NCBI GenBank assembly: GCA_013397695.1
Contig: VYZI01000128.1
Coordinates: forward strand, 660,478 to 724,477
Length of the DNA stretch: 64,000 nt
Source: Centropus unirufus
Lineage: Eukaryota > Chordata > Aves > Cuculiformes > Centropidae
Direction: 5' to 3'
In this document: in pieces, positions 21,541-33,712 of the stretch
Position numbering within the stretch: position 1 is the stretch's first letter
How the letters are laid out: each line of letters begins with the position of its first letter
Program-made: the position numbers and the translations under genes
The notes under the pieces: generated by a model
Told to the model about the DNA's origin: nothing
The model's database searches: none
What the model saw: the letters and a program-made list of their open reading frames with translations, nothing else

Positions 21541-24500
21541 TTCTTACTGCATATGATTTTAAGACTTACAGACCAAGCTCAGAGGTATAAGAATAAATAA
21601 AATCTATTTCCCTGCTGTGTGATACTATATAAGGAGCATAGGGAAGCATGATGGGAGGTGTACTAGGTTCTTCCTTCAATATATTTATGTAAAAAAGCAC
21701 ACAAGTATCAAACACAGTTTTGTTTATCAGACTTTAAAAATATTTTCTGAAAATAAGTCGAAGGCAATTCATGTAAATCAATGCCAGTCCATCTGTCTGC
21801 CTCCTTCTTTACCTGGATTTTGTCCGTTTAGGCAATACTCTTAGAACAGGGACCATCCTTCTCTGTTTTCAAGGTGCCTTATTTTTAGGAGTACTGGGAA
21901 AACAGCTTCTACTTAATAGTGGGATGAAAGCACCTCTGAAAATAAATCTTACAGGGTACTACCAAAGCTTTGCAAATAATTACTGCTACTGCTTTGACAG
22001 TAAAACCAAAGTACTCTGTCTTGTCATAGACAAATAGAGAAATTGCTGAACTTAAATACATGAGCTCCACCAAGGGAGCCAGGGTGACTAAACCTCATAT
22101 GTCAGATTGCCTTTTATTATCCTAAGCTAGCCTCTTCCCCTTCAGATTTAGGGATAGGCTCTGTGACTTCTTTCCTAACCCCCTTTTTTAACACCCTTCC
22201 CTTTTCCTGCTTTATTTCTTATTTGAAAAGCAGAGGAGAAAACAGCTAGAAATCAATTATCAGATAAAAGCAGGCAGACAAAGAAAAACCCCAAACCTGA
22301 AATACCGTGGATTTGCACAACTGCCTGTGAAGTTAAATGTAGGTTACTCCATTCAGATACAAAGATGTTTAGATGGCAAATGGAAACGAGCTGCTGTGAA
22401 GCACATCACACTCATATATAATTGAAGCACCCAAGAGTAAAATACTGAGGCACAATAGGTGACAACTGATAAAAACAAGAGAAGTAGTATAAAACAGGAT
22501 ACAAAACTCTGGGGAGCATAGAGAATATCTAACACAGTCTGAAGAACCTACAATGACTGTATCTAAATTACCAGATACTACAAAAATAATAACTGAACTG
22601 ATGAAGCCAGCGAATTCAATAAGCAGTGACGAGGAACAGAGCTTCTGTTGGAATGATACATTACTGAAATCAGTAATATTTGCCTGATTTTCTTCCCTAC
22701 CATGCAAAAAGAGGGAAGAATTTTTAATTTTTTGCAAGGTGTTCAGGACAGGCAAGCAGGAGTTCATCAGCATAAGCCACTGTCCCTGTCTCCCTGGAAG
22801 CACAGCTGCTCTCATTCTTTATGGACCTGCCTCAAAACAAAGTGTTTGGAGGTGGCAATGATATTTATTGTCCCTCAATCTGCAGGGATGTCTTAAGTGC
22901 AACTCAAGGTAATACTGGTCCAGTCTAGTCTTACCTTTTTTCTGCTTGGTTATCTAGTCAAAATGACATCTTTTAGGCACTGAAATGAAGGCAGCAGCTG
23001 GAAATGACAGTTTAGGACCATAAATCCTGAAAAAAGACATATTGCTATAATAATAGTTGGATTTGGATCTATGTGCAGTTGCGGTAGGCTTTGACGTAAA
23101 TGCCTTTGTCTTGTGGTGATCACATGGCCAAAACTGGAGGAAAATTCTTTTCTAAATGTGAAGCCGAAGTTTGTATCAGACAGTTTCTTATGAATTAAGC
23201 TTTGGGATTGCACACTGTTTATTGAAAATGGATGATCTTGGCATTGATTCTTCTGTGGACAAACTTCACACTATTGTTATAGTAATACATGTATACAAAG
23301 CATTTTTACATCACAAGTTCCTCAGGTGCACAGAATTCACTCATTTTGTCTACCTTGCTCTATTCTGGCCATTATTTTCTGGCAATCATAGAGGCTTTCT
23401 GAACTTTGTAACTCTCCACCCCATAAAGAAGAGGATGACACTAAAAGTTCCTTTTCTTGGGGCTTCACTGTGAATTTAAGACCTTTATTATAATTCGTTG
23501 CATTTATGTCTTAACAACATCAGTCTTTAGCTTTGTCTTAAATGTGGCCAGATATACGTTCTTACAGGGTGATTAATGATAATTTTTTTGAATAATGTTA
23601 TTTAAACAATTCCAGCTATGTTCATAGTATCCCTGCCTTGAAAGAAGCTGAACTGAAGTTGTAGTTTAGTTACACGGCTCAGCTGAGAGATGGATTATGG
23701 CAGCATTCAAGATAATAATTTGAGTTTACTGCAAGAAAGATTAGAAGATAACATCCATAATGAAATTCAACATTATCTCCTGCTGGATGATACACTGCAA
23801 TGTCAGCACCCATCTACTTTTGAGCTTGGATTTGTTAAGAGGAATTTCTGGTCTCCGGAACCCAATATAGAGATTTCAGCCAGGATATGCCTGTGCCTCT
23901 GCTCGTTGAATATCAGTAGTAGCTGGTAAAGCCAGCCATGGGATAACATCTCCCCAAAATGGAGTGATTCATTGCTGGGCACAGAATGGAAAGAATAAGC
24001 TAGAGATGTTTAATCTGACGGAGAAGGTTCAGGTGCATTATTTGGACCTGGAGGCAGCACGACTGCATTGCTAAACCAAAGCTTGCCAAGAGAAAAATGG
24101 TAGAATTGGCTTGGGAAAGTAGTGTTGGACAACAAATTTGGAAATCAAGAGAACTCTTCCTGTCTGCATTGCAGACCCAGCATTTTCAGCTCGTAACAAC
24201 TTAAAAAAGGCAGGATTAAGATTCTTCCATAGTGTAGGTTTATAATCTGCCATATTCTAGTTTTATAATTACCTAATTTTATAATTTTAACAGCCACCTC
24301 CTTGTCCACCTGGTGAAACTTGCACCTGAACTCTCCCAAGGTCTCATAGTGAATCCTTACCCTTATCAGCCTGAGCAGAGCTTAGCCACTGTCTTTCAGA
24401 CTCCATGAACTGTCCTAGCACGCAGTTTTCCTATCTTTCCCTCCCCTCTGAGAGCTGGGCCCCTGCTAGCCAACCAGGCAGGACTCATTACAAAGACAAG

Positions 24501-27500
24501 CTTCCCAAGAGCCTTCAGGAATTTACTATTTCTTTTCTCATCCACAAAGTAATTGGCATAGGCTCTTAAAATACCAGAGCAGAGAAATGGGATGACTGAA
24601 GTTTATGAAGTACAGACATTGCAGAGACCCTACAGTTGATTAATTTTAATTTTAGCAATATTAATCTGGGCAAAAATGCGTGATATGCACATACCTACCT
24701 GGTGGTTTATTTTGAAGCAGATGTTTCTAAAGAGCAAGTGATTCTTCCTTGCACGCAGTGCGTTCCTTCAAGTACTGATGTCTCTCGCATTTACAGCTAA
24801 TTCTGGATTATCTTTGAACTCATAATAAAATGGAACTTATTCCTCTGAAAGCACTCCCTTGTTTCTGCCATCTTTATCTTGGTAAATTTTTCTAAATATT
24901 TTTACATCATTTTTTTTACATACGAAATTCTGTATCAATGCAGATAGGGAGCAGGCAAGCAGGACTGCAGTAACACACAGAACCACTGAAACTTAGTACC
25001 CAGCCCAGCGTGCCCAGAAAAGCAGATCGTACTGCTCGTGGTACAGTCATTTCCATCTAGAAATTAAAAAAGACTTACATGTTTCATCTTTCCCAGGAAA
25101 GATTTAGTCAAGGTCCATTCACTTCAGAAAACTTATTTATGTACATGAAAAAATATCAGGATACTATTTAAAGTGTCAAGTTCAGATAGTGGCAAAGGTA
25201 TCAACATAAAATGTTGATATAAAATAAATATACCAAATATCTACCAAATAAATGTGGTAGATTTACAAAATAAATTGAAGGAAAATTGATTACATAATTC
25301 CTGAAATAAAATGAAAATCATACATATGTTTTTACATAGTTATGGATCGCTTAATGGAACAGATTTAAACTCTTTAAGTTTTTTCAGAGTATGCGCGTCA
25401 TTTATGAGTGAAGAAGCTCTAATCAAACCTGCTATTCAGTCTTAAAAGATTCCATTTAGTTAGATAGTTGCTTATCCAATAATCTGATATTCATTTTAAA
25501 AAGTGGAATAATTTCTCCTTACTATAAAGCCACTAAGTGGAAGGTTACAAAACCAGTGAGCTGAGTCTTCAGAAAAATTAATTTTCTGTTCATGTATTTT
25601 ATTCTGTCAGCTGTATTTTCACTGATTGCTAATAATGTATTGTAGAATAGAATTGTTATACTTTTATGTATTTTCATTGTTGCAGCAGAGGATAAATATA
25701 TAACTGTATGCATGATTTGAAAGCTAAATTGCCTAACGGATGTTAATTTTCCTGTGCATTAAAAGTTTGGGGAACACAATTATGTTTACCTGTACAAATG
25801 AAGCATTTCTCCTCCTTTTAAAATATTGCTACAGAATTTCTGTAGCAGTGACTTAAGGTATGATAAATAACAATCGCAATAATGCAGCTTCCAGTAATTA
25901 CTGCAGAATACTGTGTCTTAGAAAGGTAGATAGAAACAAGTGTGAAAACCTCGACTTTCATGTCTGTATTTGCATAAAGCATATAATTTGCATACAGTTG
26001 AAATTCAGCATGATGCTGTTATAAGAGGGTGAGAAACCCTCATTTTTTTTCTCCACATTCCTCTAGTTTCTAAGGCATAGTGGTAGCTAATACTGAGAAC
26101 TAGGAATATATATAGTTAAGAATATGTAGATCTAAACTGCAATATGAAAAACATCGAATATTCCAGAGTGGTTTTATTCTTTGATAGACACCTGTGTTAT
26201 AACCCATAGTTAGTAATCACCAATCTAACTCCTTTTGCCTGGCTCACAAACACACTAGCATGAAAACCTTTTGACACTTCACCTCCACTGCATGTTTTTC
26301 CTCCCAAGATCGGCTAGGTTTGTTCAAATTCGAAATGAGAAATAACCTATTCTGGTTGTGAGTTGGGCCTGGTTGTAATCTTTACTGAAGATAAAGGATT
26401 TAAGTGCTTTAATGCTTCATGGTCGTTGTATCGGATTGTTTGCCTCTTTGGAGTACATCAGGTATTAAGAATTGCAGCTGTGATCCACTTTTGAGTGCAT
26501 GTGACGCAATTTAAATTATGAGGCCATCATAGTTAAAGTCATGGACTGTAATTTACTCTAAAATAGTGTCCTAGGTATCTTTTCATCTAAGAGATTTCTT
26601 TGCTGAGAGAGTTCTTGAACATTGTTTGCTTTTTCCACAGAATTTTTTTGTACTTTAAATAATTCTATATCTTTTCTGCACACATATCTGTGGTATTTTA
26701 GTCCTTATTTTCTTCTCAAGCATTAGCATAATAACCAGAATAAGGAGTCAATGTCAGGTGCCAGTTTGCATATGCTTTTCCCTTTCCAGTCTTGTGCTCC
26801 AATTCAGGCAATCCCACTGCTTATTCCAGTTACATCTTTTGAACTTCCTATTGCCATATAGGTAATTTGGTACCTTGCACAGTCTTTTTCTATACGAAAC
26901 ATACAATTTCTGGCTTATAAGTACAGTCCACGGTCAGTTTTTATGCAGTATTTATGCATGTCTTTCCAGAAAGATTATTTTGATGCTAATTTAGGTCACC
27001 GAAGAGCAGTGAGCCATCACTGGTAAATTAAAACCTGTAGACAAATCAGATCTGTTGCTTCATATTTTTCAAAATGATGACAACAATTAAATGATGTGTG
27101 ACTAACATATCTCTTTCCCCCTGCAAAGCCCTACTGAAATCCTGTCAGTGCCATAGGAGTTTGCAATTTTTATGGTTTCATTTCTGTGAACTTTCCCAGA
27201 GTTCTACTATTTATGAAGTGGCAGGTGCTTCTGGAAAGTAGGGGTTGATGTAAAATGTAAGAGCAAGATAAAAGATCTCGAGACACACACCTTTTCCCAC
27301 TTTTTTTTTTTTGTCAGGAATTTGCACACACAGTTGATAGAAAATTTAAAGCATTAGTCATTAAATATATTATTTGGCAAAGAGTGTGGTGTAAAATATT
27401 TCAAAAGTCCTTCAGTATTATGGACCAAAATATAATTCAGAATTGTCTCAGTGGATAATCAGAAATTGTCTGTTATACTATTACTGCAGCACTAGTAAAA

Positions 27501-30500
27501 GGAAGCAAACTGTGGCCATGTAATAGAATTTAAAAGTTCTGGGTTTGTTTGTTTTCTAAGGACATTGTTGATACAATAATGCAAATAACTCTGATAATGT
27601 GGCCATGCAAATTTTTCAATTTGTTTTACTTTTTTTAATAGTAATGCATTATTCATGTTGCATTAGTATATGCACTGTTTATTTCCCTAATTGTAACAAG
27701 CACTTAATTAATTACACTATAACCTCTTGAATCTACAGGCCAACTGTTGCGCCCGTAGTTAATATTTTAAAGTCTGATCTTTTTCCATTTTTCCTCATGT
27801 CTTTGATGTTTTGTTTCTTACTCTTCTTGTTTGGGTTCTCTGTGGAATAGTCTCAGAATATTTCTGCAGTTCTCTTTTATGGCTGAAACTTTGCATTTTA
27901 ACAGTTGTCTGGAGATAGTTTCTTCCTTGTGAAATATCAGTTTTAATAACAAGAAAAGAAAAATGCCATAAATCTGCACTAACCACATAAAGCTGAAGTC
28001 TCTGGGAGACTGATTAACATTGAGAATCTACACAGGTTTTTCAATAATTAGAGGATGTGCTTGCATGGAGCCATGACTGCTCTGGCCTTGATGCCATTTC
28101 CCAGGGCAGACAGCAATTATTACAGCCCACAGTAAATTTCCTACACTCTCTGCCTCCAGCCACTGAAGATCTTTTTGGAGTAAAGGTCTCTTAATTTTCT
28201 ACATTCTTGTCATCACCTCGGATTAGGAACACGTCCTACTTGTTTTTTGTCAGTTGGCTTGGAAATAACTGACAGCGGCTTTGCTGCTGTAGTTTTTTCA
28301 TTGCACCTGAGGTTGAGGAGACCATGATCATAGCTTTGATTATATTAACATAGTAGATAACAGTCTTGGCATTTCAGCAGGGCAGCTAGAACCAAACTGT
28401 TTCCACTATCTTTGAGCTCAAGCGAATAACCCCTACTCAGCACTCCCAAGCTTTGTGGTGGAGAATGTATTTATTTGTTGTTCTCAGATTTTTATCATCT
28501 CCACGGTTCACAAATGAATTATTCATTGATGTAGAGGGTCTTTCTTCTATGATACAGTCTTCCCCCTGTTTATGCATTTTGTGGTTATTTTGACTAGAAT
28601 TTCATTTCATTATAAAAAAGCAAACTCTAAACCTGACTCATCTAACTTAACATTGAAATCCCCAAAAATATATACTCACGACCACAAATTAAATGTCAAG
28701 TGGTTAAATTTGAAGCGTCATGTTGCTCTTTAATTATACAGGTGAAATACTGCTAGATTTTAGCAGGGATGTAATGTCCAGACAGCTTTTTATAAAACAA
28801 TTTTGGACTGGGCTGTGTAATGGAGCCCTTGAATATCCTGCAGAGCTCAGATCTGACAAGAACAGGCAGATTCACGTTTTATGCCCTTTTGGTAGGCAGT
28901 TTTGCCCCTCATCATCTGGCAGACTTGATAATTTGCCTCTACATCTGATGTTCCAAGCCTCTCCACAGTGTTAGCGTTAAATAAAGCATTTTTTAAAATG
29001 AGAAGGCACTTAAAAAAACCCGAAAATCCACTTTAACAGGCTGCACTTTCAGTGCAAATTTGTATACATTCATCACTGTTTTGAGCTGACCTGAAACTTA
29101 TGATGAGGTAGACCCAAAGATGTGGAAAATTAAAGTCCTTAGCATGTCTTAGTTGTTTTTCATCCCAAACTGAGTCACGGCATATAAAGATACATAAACA
29201 GCAATGTCAAACAGAGCCCTTGCTCTCCCTGAGCTCTCTCTGCTGCAGAACTAGAGTCCTGCTTCCTTGCTGCTTTAAGCCTTTTACGCTTCTTTAGCAA
29301 ACATTAAGATATTTTCTATGTGGATGCAAGGGCTGTTATGGTTCTTACTGCTAATCAGATTTCATATCACCATATATGCATAGGTTTGCCCTAAAAAACT
29401 GATAGCTGCTGCAGATGTGCAGCTGGGCAGCTCAGTGCAAGCTGAATGTAATGCAGACAGGCAGCAAGAACTGAACAATGAAGAGTGATCTCCAGAAAGA
29501 AGAAGAAATATAACTTTATGGATTAGCAAACTGATCAGAAATCCCTTGGAGACTGAGAATGACTTCAGTAAATGATAAAGAGTGAAATAAAGATTGACGT
29601 TGAGATGGAGATTCGAAAAAGAGGAAAGAATAAACTTCGACCACAAAACAATTCCAAGAAATATAAATGGATAACAAAGAAAGATCAGGAAGTGTGGAGG
29701 ATTAAAGATTTAAAGCGACAGCATGTGGAGAAAAGAAGGCATAACTAATGTTATTGGAAAAAAAGTAAGCTATTCAAAACCGGTTGAGTAAACTTCTGGG
29801 GAGAAAATAGAGTAAAAACTGTCAGGTATTGGCTGTGAGAAATAAAGTGAAAATGCAGGTAAATGCAACTGGATATCAATAACACTTGCCAAATACAACA
29901 CCGGGCAGTTTTGAAGGAAAGGTGAGATTTCCAGGGCAGATTTAACATGTGAACACACACTTCATTCTCAGCTAGTTTCAGTAGGATGGGTTCTAATTAT
30001 GAGATGGGAATATCCTGATTAAGATTGTATCATCTTTTTGCTCTACCACTATTCCACATGTTCCAAAGATCTTCAGGCACTATTTAAGTAGACTAATGAT
30101 TTTCAGGATCTTAGGGAACATAAAGTATCCTTTTGTCATATTATCAAGATGCAAAAAGCGTTAATACTGGTGGCTTGGATTTATATATTTGGGTACCAGA
30201 GGCATTTTGCTGTATTAGAAGAAATTGCTGAAGTTCATACTCCACCTTTTTCTAAATAAAAATGAAGGAAAGAAGCAGACTCTGAAATGGAGAAGAGTGC
30301 TCTTCATAATGCACTTTGCAGAGAAGCGAAGCTAGCATTGTTGCATCCAACAGAGATGAGGAAAGATATCTTGTACTCGATAGAGAGAAGGCCACAAAGT
30401 AGTGTTGCTTGGAGCTGACCTTTCCTATGAAGCATTGCAAGAGATGAGTTAAGGGAGTGTCGGATGCTGGAAGAAATTCTATCTGAGCAGAGCAGGTAGA

Positions 30501-32256
30501 ATTAATTAGGATTTAAAATCCCCATGTGAGATTTTTGGTATGAAATATAATTTTAAAAAAATCTTCATATCACTGAATGTTTCTAATAGGCCTTTTGCTA
30601 CAGAATATGATCAGTTATGGCTGGTAGAGGAATTAAGCAAAAAAGTTAAAATTACAACATTGATAATGAACATGCGAGCACCCACTCATAATGTGACACT
30701 GATAAATCCTTTTTAGCCCAAGATCTCAAAAGAGATTTCAGTCAGAACTCTGTTCCAGGTGGGAGGATCTTGTGTTCCTATGCCACACGCCTCCAAGGTT
30801 GTCACTAAAAGGTGTCATTCCCATGTACTGCTGACTTCTTTCTCCAGGCTTAAGATATTTTCACAACAGTAATTCTGAAAATTGAACCTACTCGAGAGTT
30901 TAACTCGAACTTGCAGAAACGTTCTCCACATTTAACCCCTAAAACTCCCTAAAGATGTTATTTTGTGTTCTGTACTTCTGAAGTTCATGCCATTGAAATC
31001 AGCCCAGCTTTAAAAGTAATTTTTTTTCTCTGGATATTTGGATCCTTCCCTGTGCTTAAAACTCCATCTCAACTTTAATTCATTTATTTCTAATTGCTGA
31101 GACCATTTCTTAATATATTACATACGATTTCTCTCCTAACAACTGCTTTATGTATCCTATATAGAGCATCTTTTTAGCGTGGCTATTTCTCCTTCAACAC
31201 AGCATGTCACCGTCTCTTCTTTGGTGAATTCCCTCCTTCTGGTATAAATTCCACTGTAAAAAGTTACTCCCATGTAGCATTTTATTGGGATCTCTTCTAA
31301 AATGCAGACAGGAAATTTTGCATTTTGCAGGATTTTGCAGTTGTTTTGTTTAGAAGGAACATCAATTATTTTACCAAGGATAACTGAGTGTTAATCTGAC
31401 ATTTCTGTAATTAGAATCAATATGCTATGCAACTTTTTGTGTAGGTATTCTAAATTCTATTGGCTCTTTAAATTAAAAATATGTTTTAAAATAGTAAATG
31501 AGTAAAGTTTAGAAATGTAGAGCTAGATTCTCAGCCAGTATAAAACATTTCTCTTGTAGCTATGCCATTTTTTTCCTGCTATGAACATGGCCTGAGACCT
31601 CCTTTCACTTATTTTGTCATGTGATGGAAATAGAAACTAATGAGATTAATGACATTTTCAGATTTAATCTTGAAAAAAAACCAAAACAGGAGAGCAGATG
31701 TTTCTGAGTTTATGCCCGTTAAAAACTATTTTTAGATAATACAAGCTTGATACTTTCAGAATGGTTCACAGTGCATTGCTTTTTATTGTTTCATAGTTAT
31801 TGAGATCATAATTAATAATACATTTCCTAAACAAGGGATGTGCTAAATGGATTAGCATATATAAATATATATGTGTTTTTATATGCACATAATAAGTCTA
31901 GGAGCTTATCACTGTATTGTGTTCCAGATTTTAATAGCATTTTAAAAGGGAAGAAACATTTTTGATTTAGGGAGCAACAAATAGTAAATTAAAAAAAAAA
32001 AAGAAGAGTAGCTTAATATTCAACCATAGAACTCCATCTGCCTTTGAAAAGAGGTACAGATTTCATAGAACCATTTCAGAACACAAGCCAGAAGCGGAAG
32101 CGTAAAAAGGAAACATCCAAATGGGGGAAACCGTGTTATAATTCTGCATTGTCATATGCTTTTTTATAGGTTAGAGACTCGTTATCACAAACAGGAGATG
32201 TGTGTTTCTGCCTGATCTGACAGGTGTCGTGCTCTTATGAGGATAAATAAGTGATG
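21541..32256. other. Gene-free interval
   Basis: About 10.7 kb of AT-rich sequence in which I recognise no gene, pseudogene or transposon. The longest minus-strand frame (22369-22815, 148 codons) is rich in Ser, Leu and Ile with no family motif and is not supported. Minor structures are an 8-bp hairpin at 25200-25218 (ATCAACAT, AAA, ATGTTGAT) and a poly-T run near 27301-27313. Old diverged repeats are likely but cannot be seen by eye. Confidence 0.45.
25200..25218. repeat. Short perfect inverted repeat
   Basis: ATCAACAT and ATGTTGAT flank a three-base AAA loop. AT-rich context; probably incidental. Confidence 0.45.
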
Positions 32257-32406
32257 TGTCAGGGTTTAACCCCAGCTGGCGGCTAAGTACCAGGCAGCCG
32301 CTCACTCCTTACCCCCAACAGTGAGATGGGGGAGGAGAACTGAAAAAAGGTGAAACTCATGGGTTTAGATAAAGACAGTTTAATAGGACAGCAAAGGAAG
32401 AGAAAG

Positions 32407-32431
32407 TAGTTATAAATAATAATAATAATAG
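32407..32431. repeat. (ATA)n simple repeat inside LTR
   Basis: About six AAT/ATA units. This tract is a usual part of the LTR family rather than a separate insertion. Confidence 0.75.
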
Positions 32432-32561
32432 AAATAGAATATACATAACAAGGGATACATAGTGACATTGCTCACCACCCAAAGACCAATGCCCAGCTTG
32501 TCCCTGAGTAGCAATTCCCCTGCCCTGGCCACCTCCCCACCTCATATCCTGAGTGTGGTGA

Positions 32562-32591
32562 GGAATGGAATGGAATGGAATGGAATGGAAT
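32562..32591. repeat. (GGAAT)6 microsatellite inside LTR
   Basis: Six uninterrupted GGAAT units. As I recall the family, the LTR has a single TATGGAATA-like motif in this region, so the array looks like a local expansion of a seed already in the LTR. Confidence 0.85.
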
Positions 32592-33711
32592 CTCTCTTTC
32601 ACCAGTTTAGGTCAGCTGGCCTGGCTATGCTCCCTTCTAGTTTCTTGGACACCCTCTCCCTGGCAGAGCACGGCAAGCTAAAAAGTCCTTGACTTAGTAT
32701 AAACACTACTTAGGAGCAACTAAACCCACTAATGTGCTATTGACATTTTTCTCCTACTAAATCCAAAACATTGCACTGTATCAGCTACCAGGAAGAAAAT
32801 CATATCAGCTGAAACCGGGACATGATATTACATAAACAGTGCAGAAAATATTATAGTAAAAATTATGATACTGCAAGGTAGTATTTTGGGATAAAATTCG
32901 TTATTAACAAGCTATTTGACCATAATCACAAGTCAGGCTTTTGTTTCAGCGTTAGTGAGCGGGATCTGCAGTGGCAGGGACAGTGCATCTGTTTAAATAT
33001 AATTGGGAATAAAGTAGTTTTCCAGGCAGAGTACTGAATAAGGTCCTTGTGAAAATGAAGTTTCTCACATTAAGTGGTCAGGTCATGGTCAGTGCCGGCT
33101 TCCTAGGTCCCTTTGGAAGGATCCTGTGGGCTCCTGCCTCACACAGCTCATGCTCCACTCCTCTTTGTGGGTTTTTATTTCCAGGGCTAACCAGGGATGC
33201 TGGCACATGACAATGAAGTAATATCTTTATTTTACTAGGTAGACAGCTGCTCTGAAGTTAGGATGTTATGGGATTCCAGGAAGATTATTATTTTTTTCAA
33301 GGCACAACAGGTAATGATAGGGTTTGATGTTAAAATTGATGAAACAGACTATCTAAATAGACTTGTTCAGAAATATGGGCAGGAAAGAAAACAATTCACC
33401 AGGGTAAAGCAGCACTCAAGACAGATTGATCAGAGGGAGCAGAAAAGAGATATAGTTAGAACTGAAGACTGAATAAATTCTCAAGCCGTTTAGTATTGTT
33501 CTAGAAAAGTACGATATTCTGTGGCAAGAGCGTTCTGAAGACTTAACAGAAGGAGGGTGATCAGGGTCACGTTTGAAATACTAGAAAAACATTATATTGA
33601 ACTGTCCATCTTTGATTCTGTTCTCTGCTCCAGGATTAAATTAGATTGGTTTAAAGATAGTCAAAAGAATGTTTCTTGTAGCCCTACACAATATTTATTT
33701 TATTTTGTTTT

Positions 33712-33712
33712 N
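33712..33712. other. Ambiguous base (N)
   Basis: A single undetermined base in TTTTGTTTTNTGG. It is probably a consensus or homopolymer uncertainty and affects no called feature. Confidence 0.99.

Larger units (their letters stand above)
32257..32822 (-). mobile_element. Solo LTR of an avian endogenous retrovirus, minus orientation
   Basis: The plus strand begins TGTCAGGGTTTAACCCCAGC and ends GCTGAAACCGGGACA, giving the TG...CA termini of an LTR. Internal landmarks are ACAGTTTAATAGGACAG (a reverse-strand ATTAAA polyadenylation signal at 32379-32384), a TAA-repeat region, TTGCTCACCACCC, and AAAAGTCCTTGACTTAGT. Transcription orientation is minus because the signal reads that way and because the relative at 55584-56114 is plus. 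Flanking 5-mers TGATG (32252-32256) and TGATA (32823-32827) match at 4 of 5 positions, fitting a decayed 5-bp target duplication. No internal gag-pol-env sequence lies beside it, so it is a solo LTR formed by recombination. Family assignment as ERVL-like rests on the 5-bp duplication and is tentative. Confidence 0.88.

Noticed and set aside
22369..22815. 148-codon minus-strand frame
   Set aside because: No family motif, no splice or promoter context, composition typical of translated AT-rich DNA.
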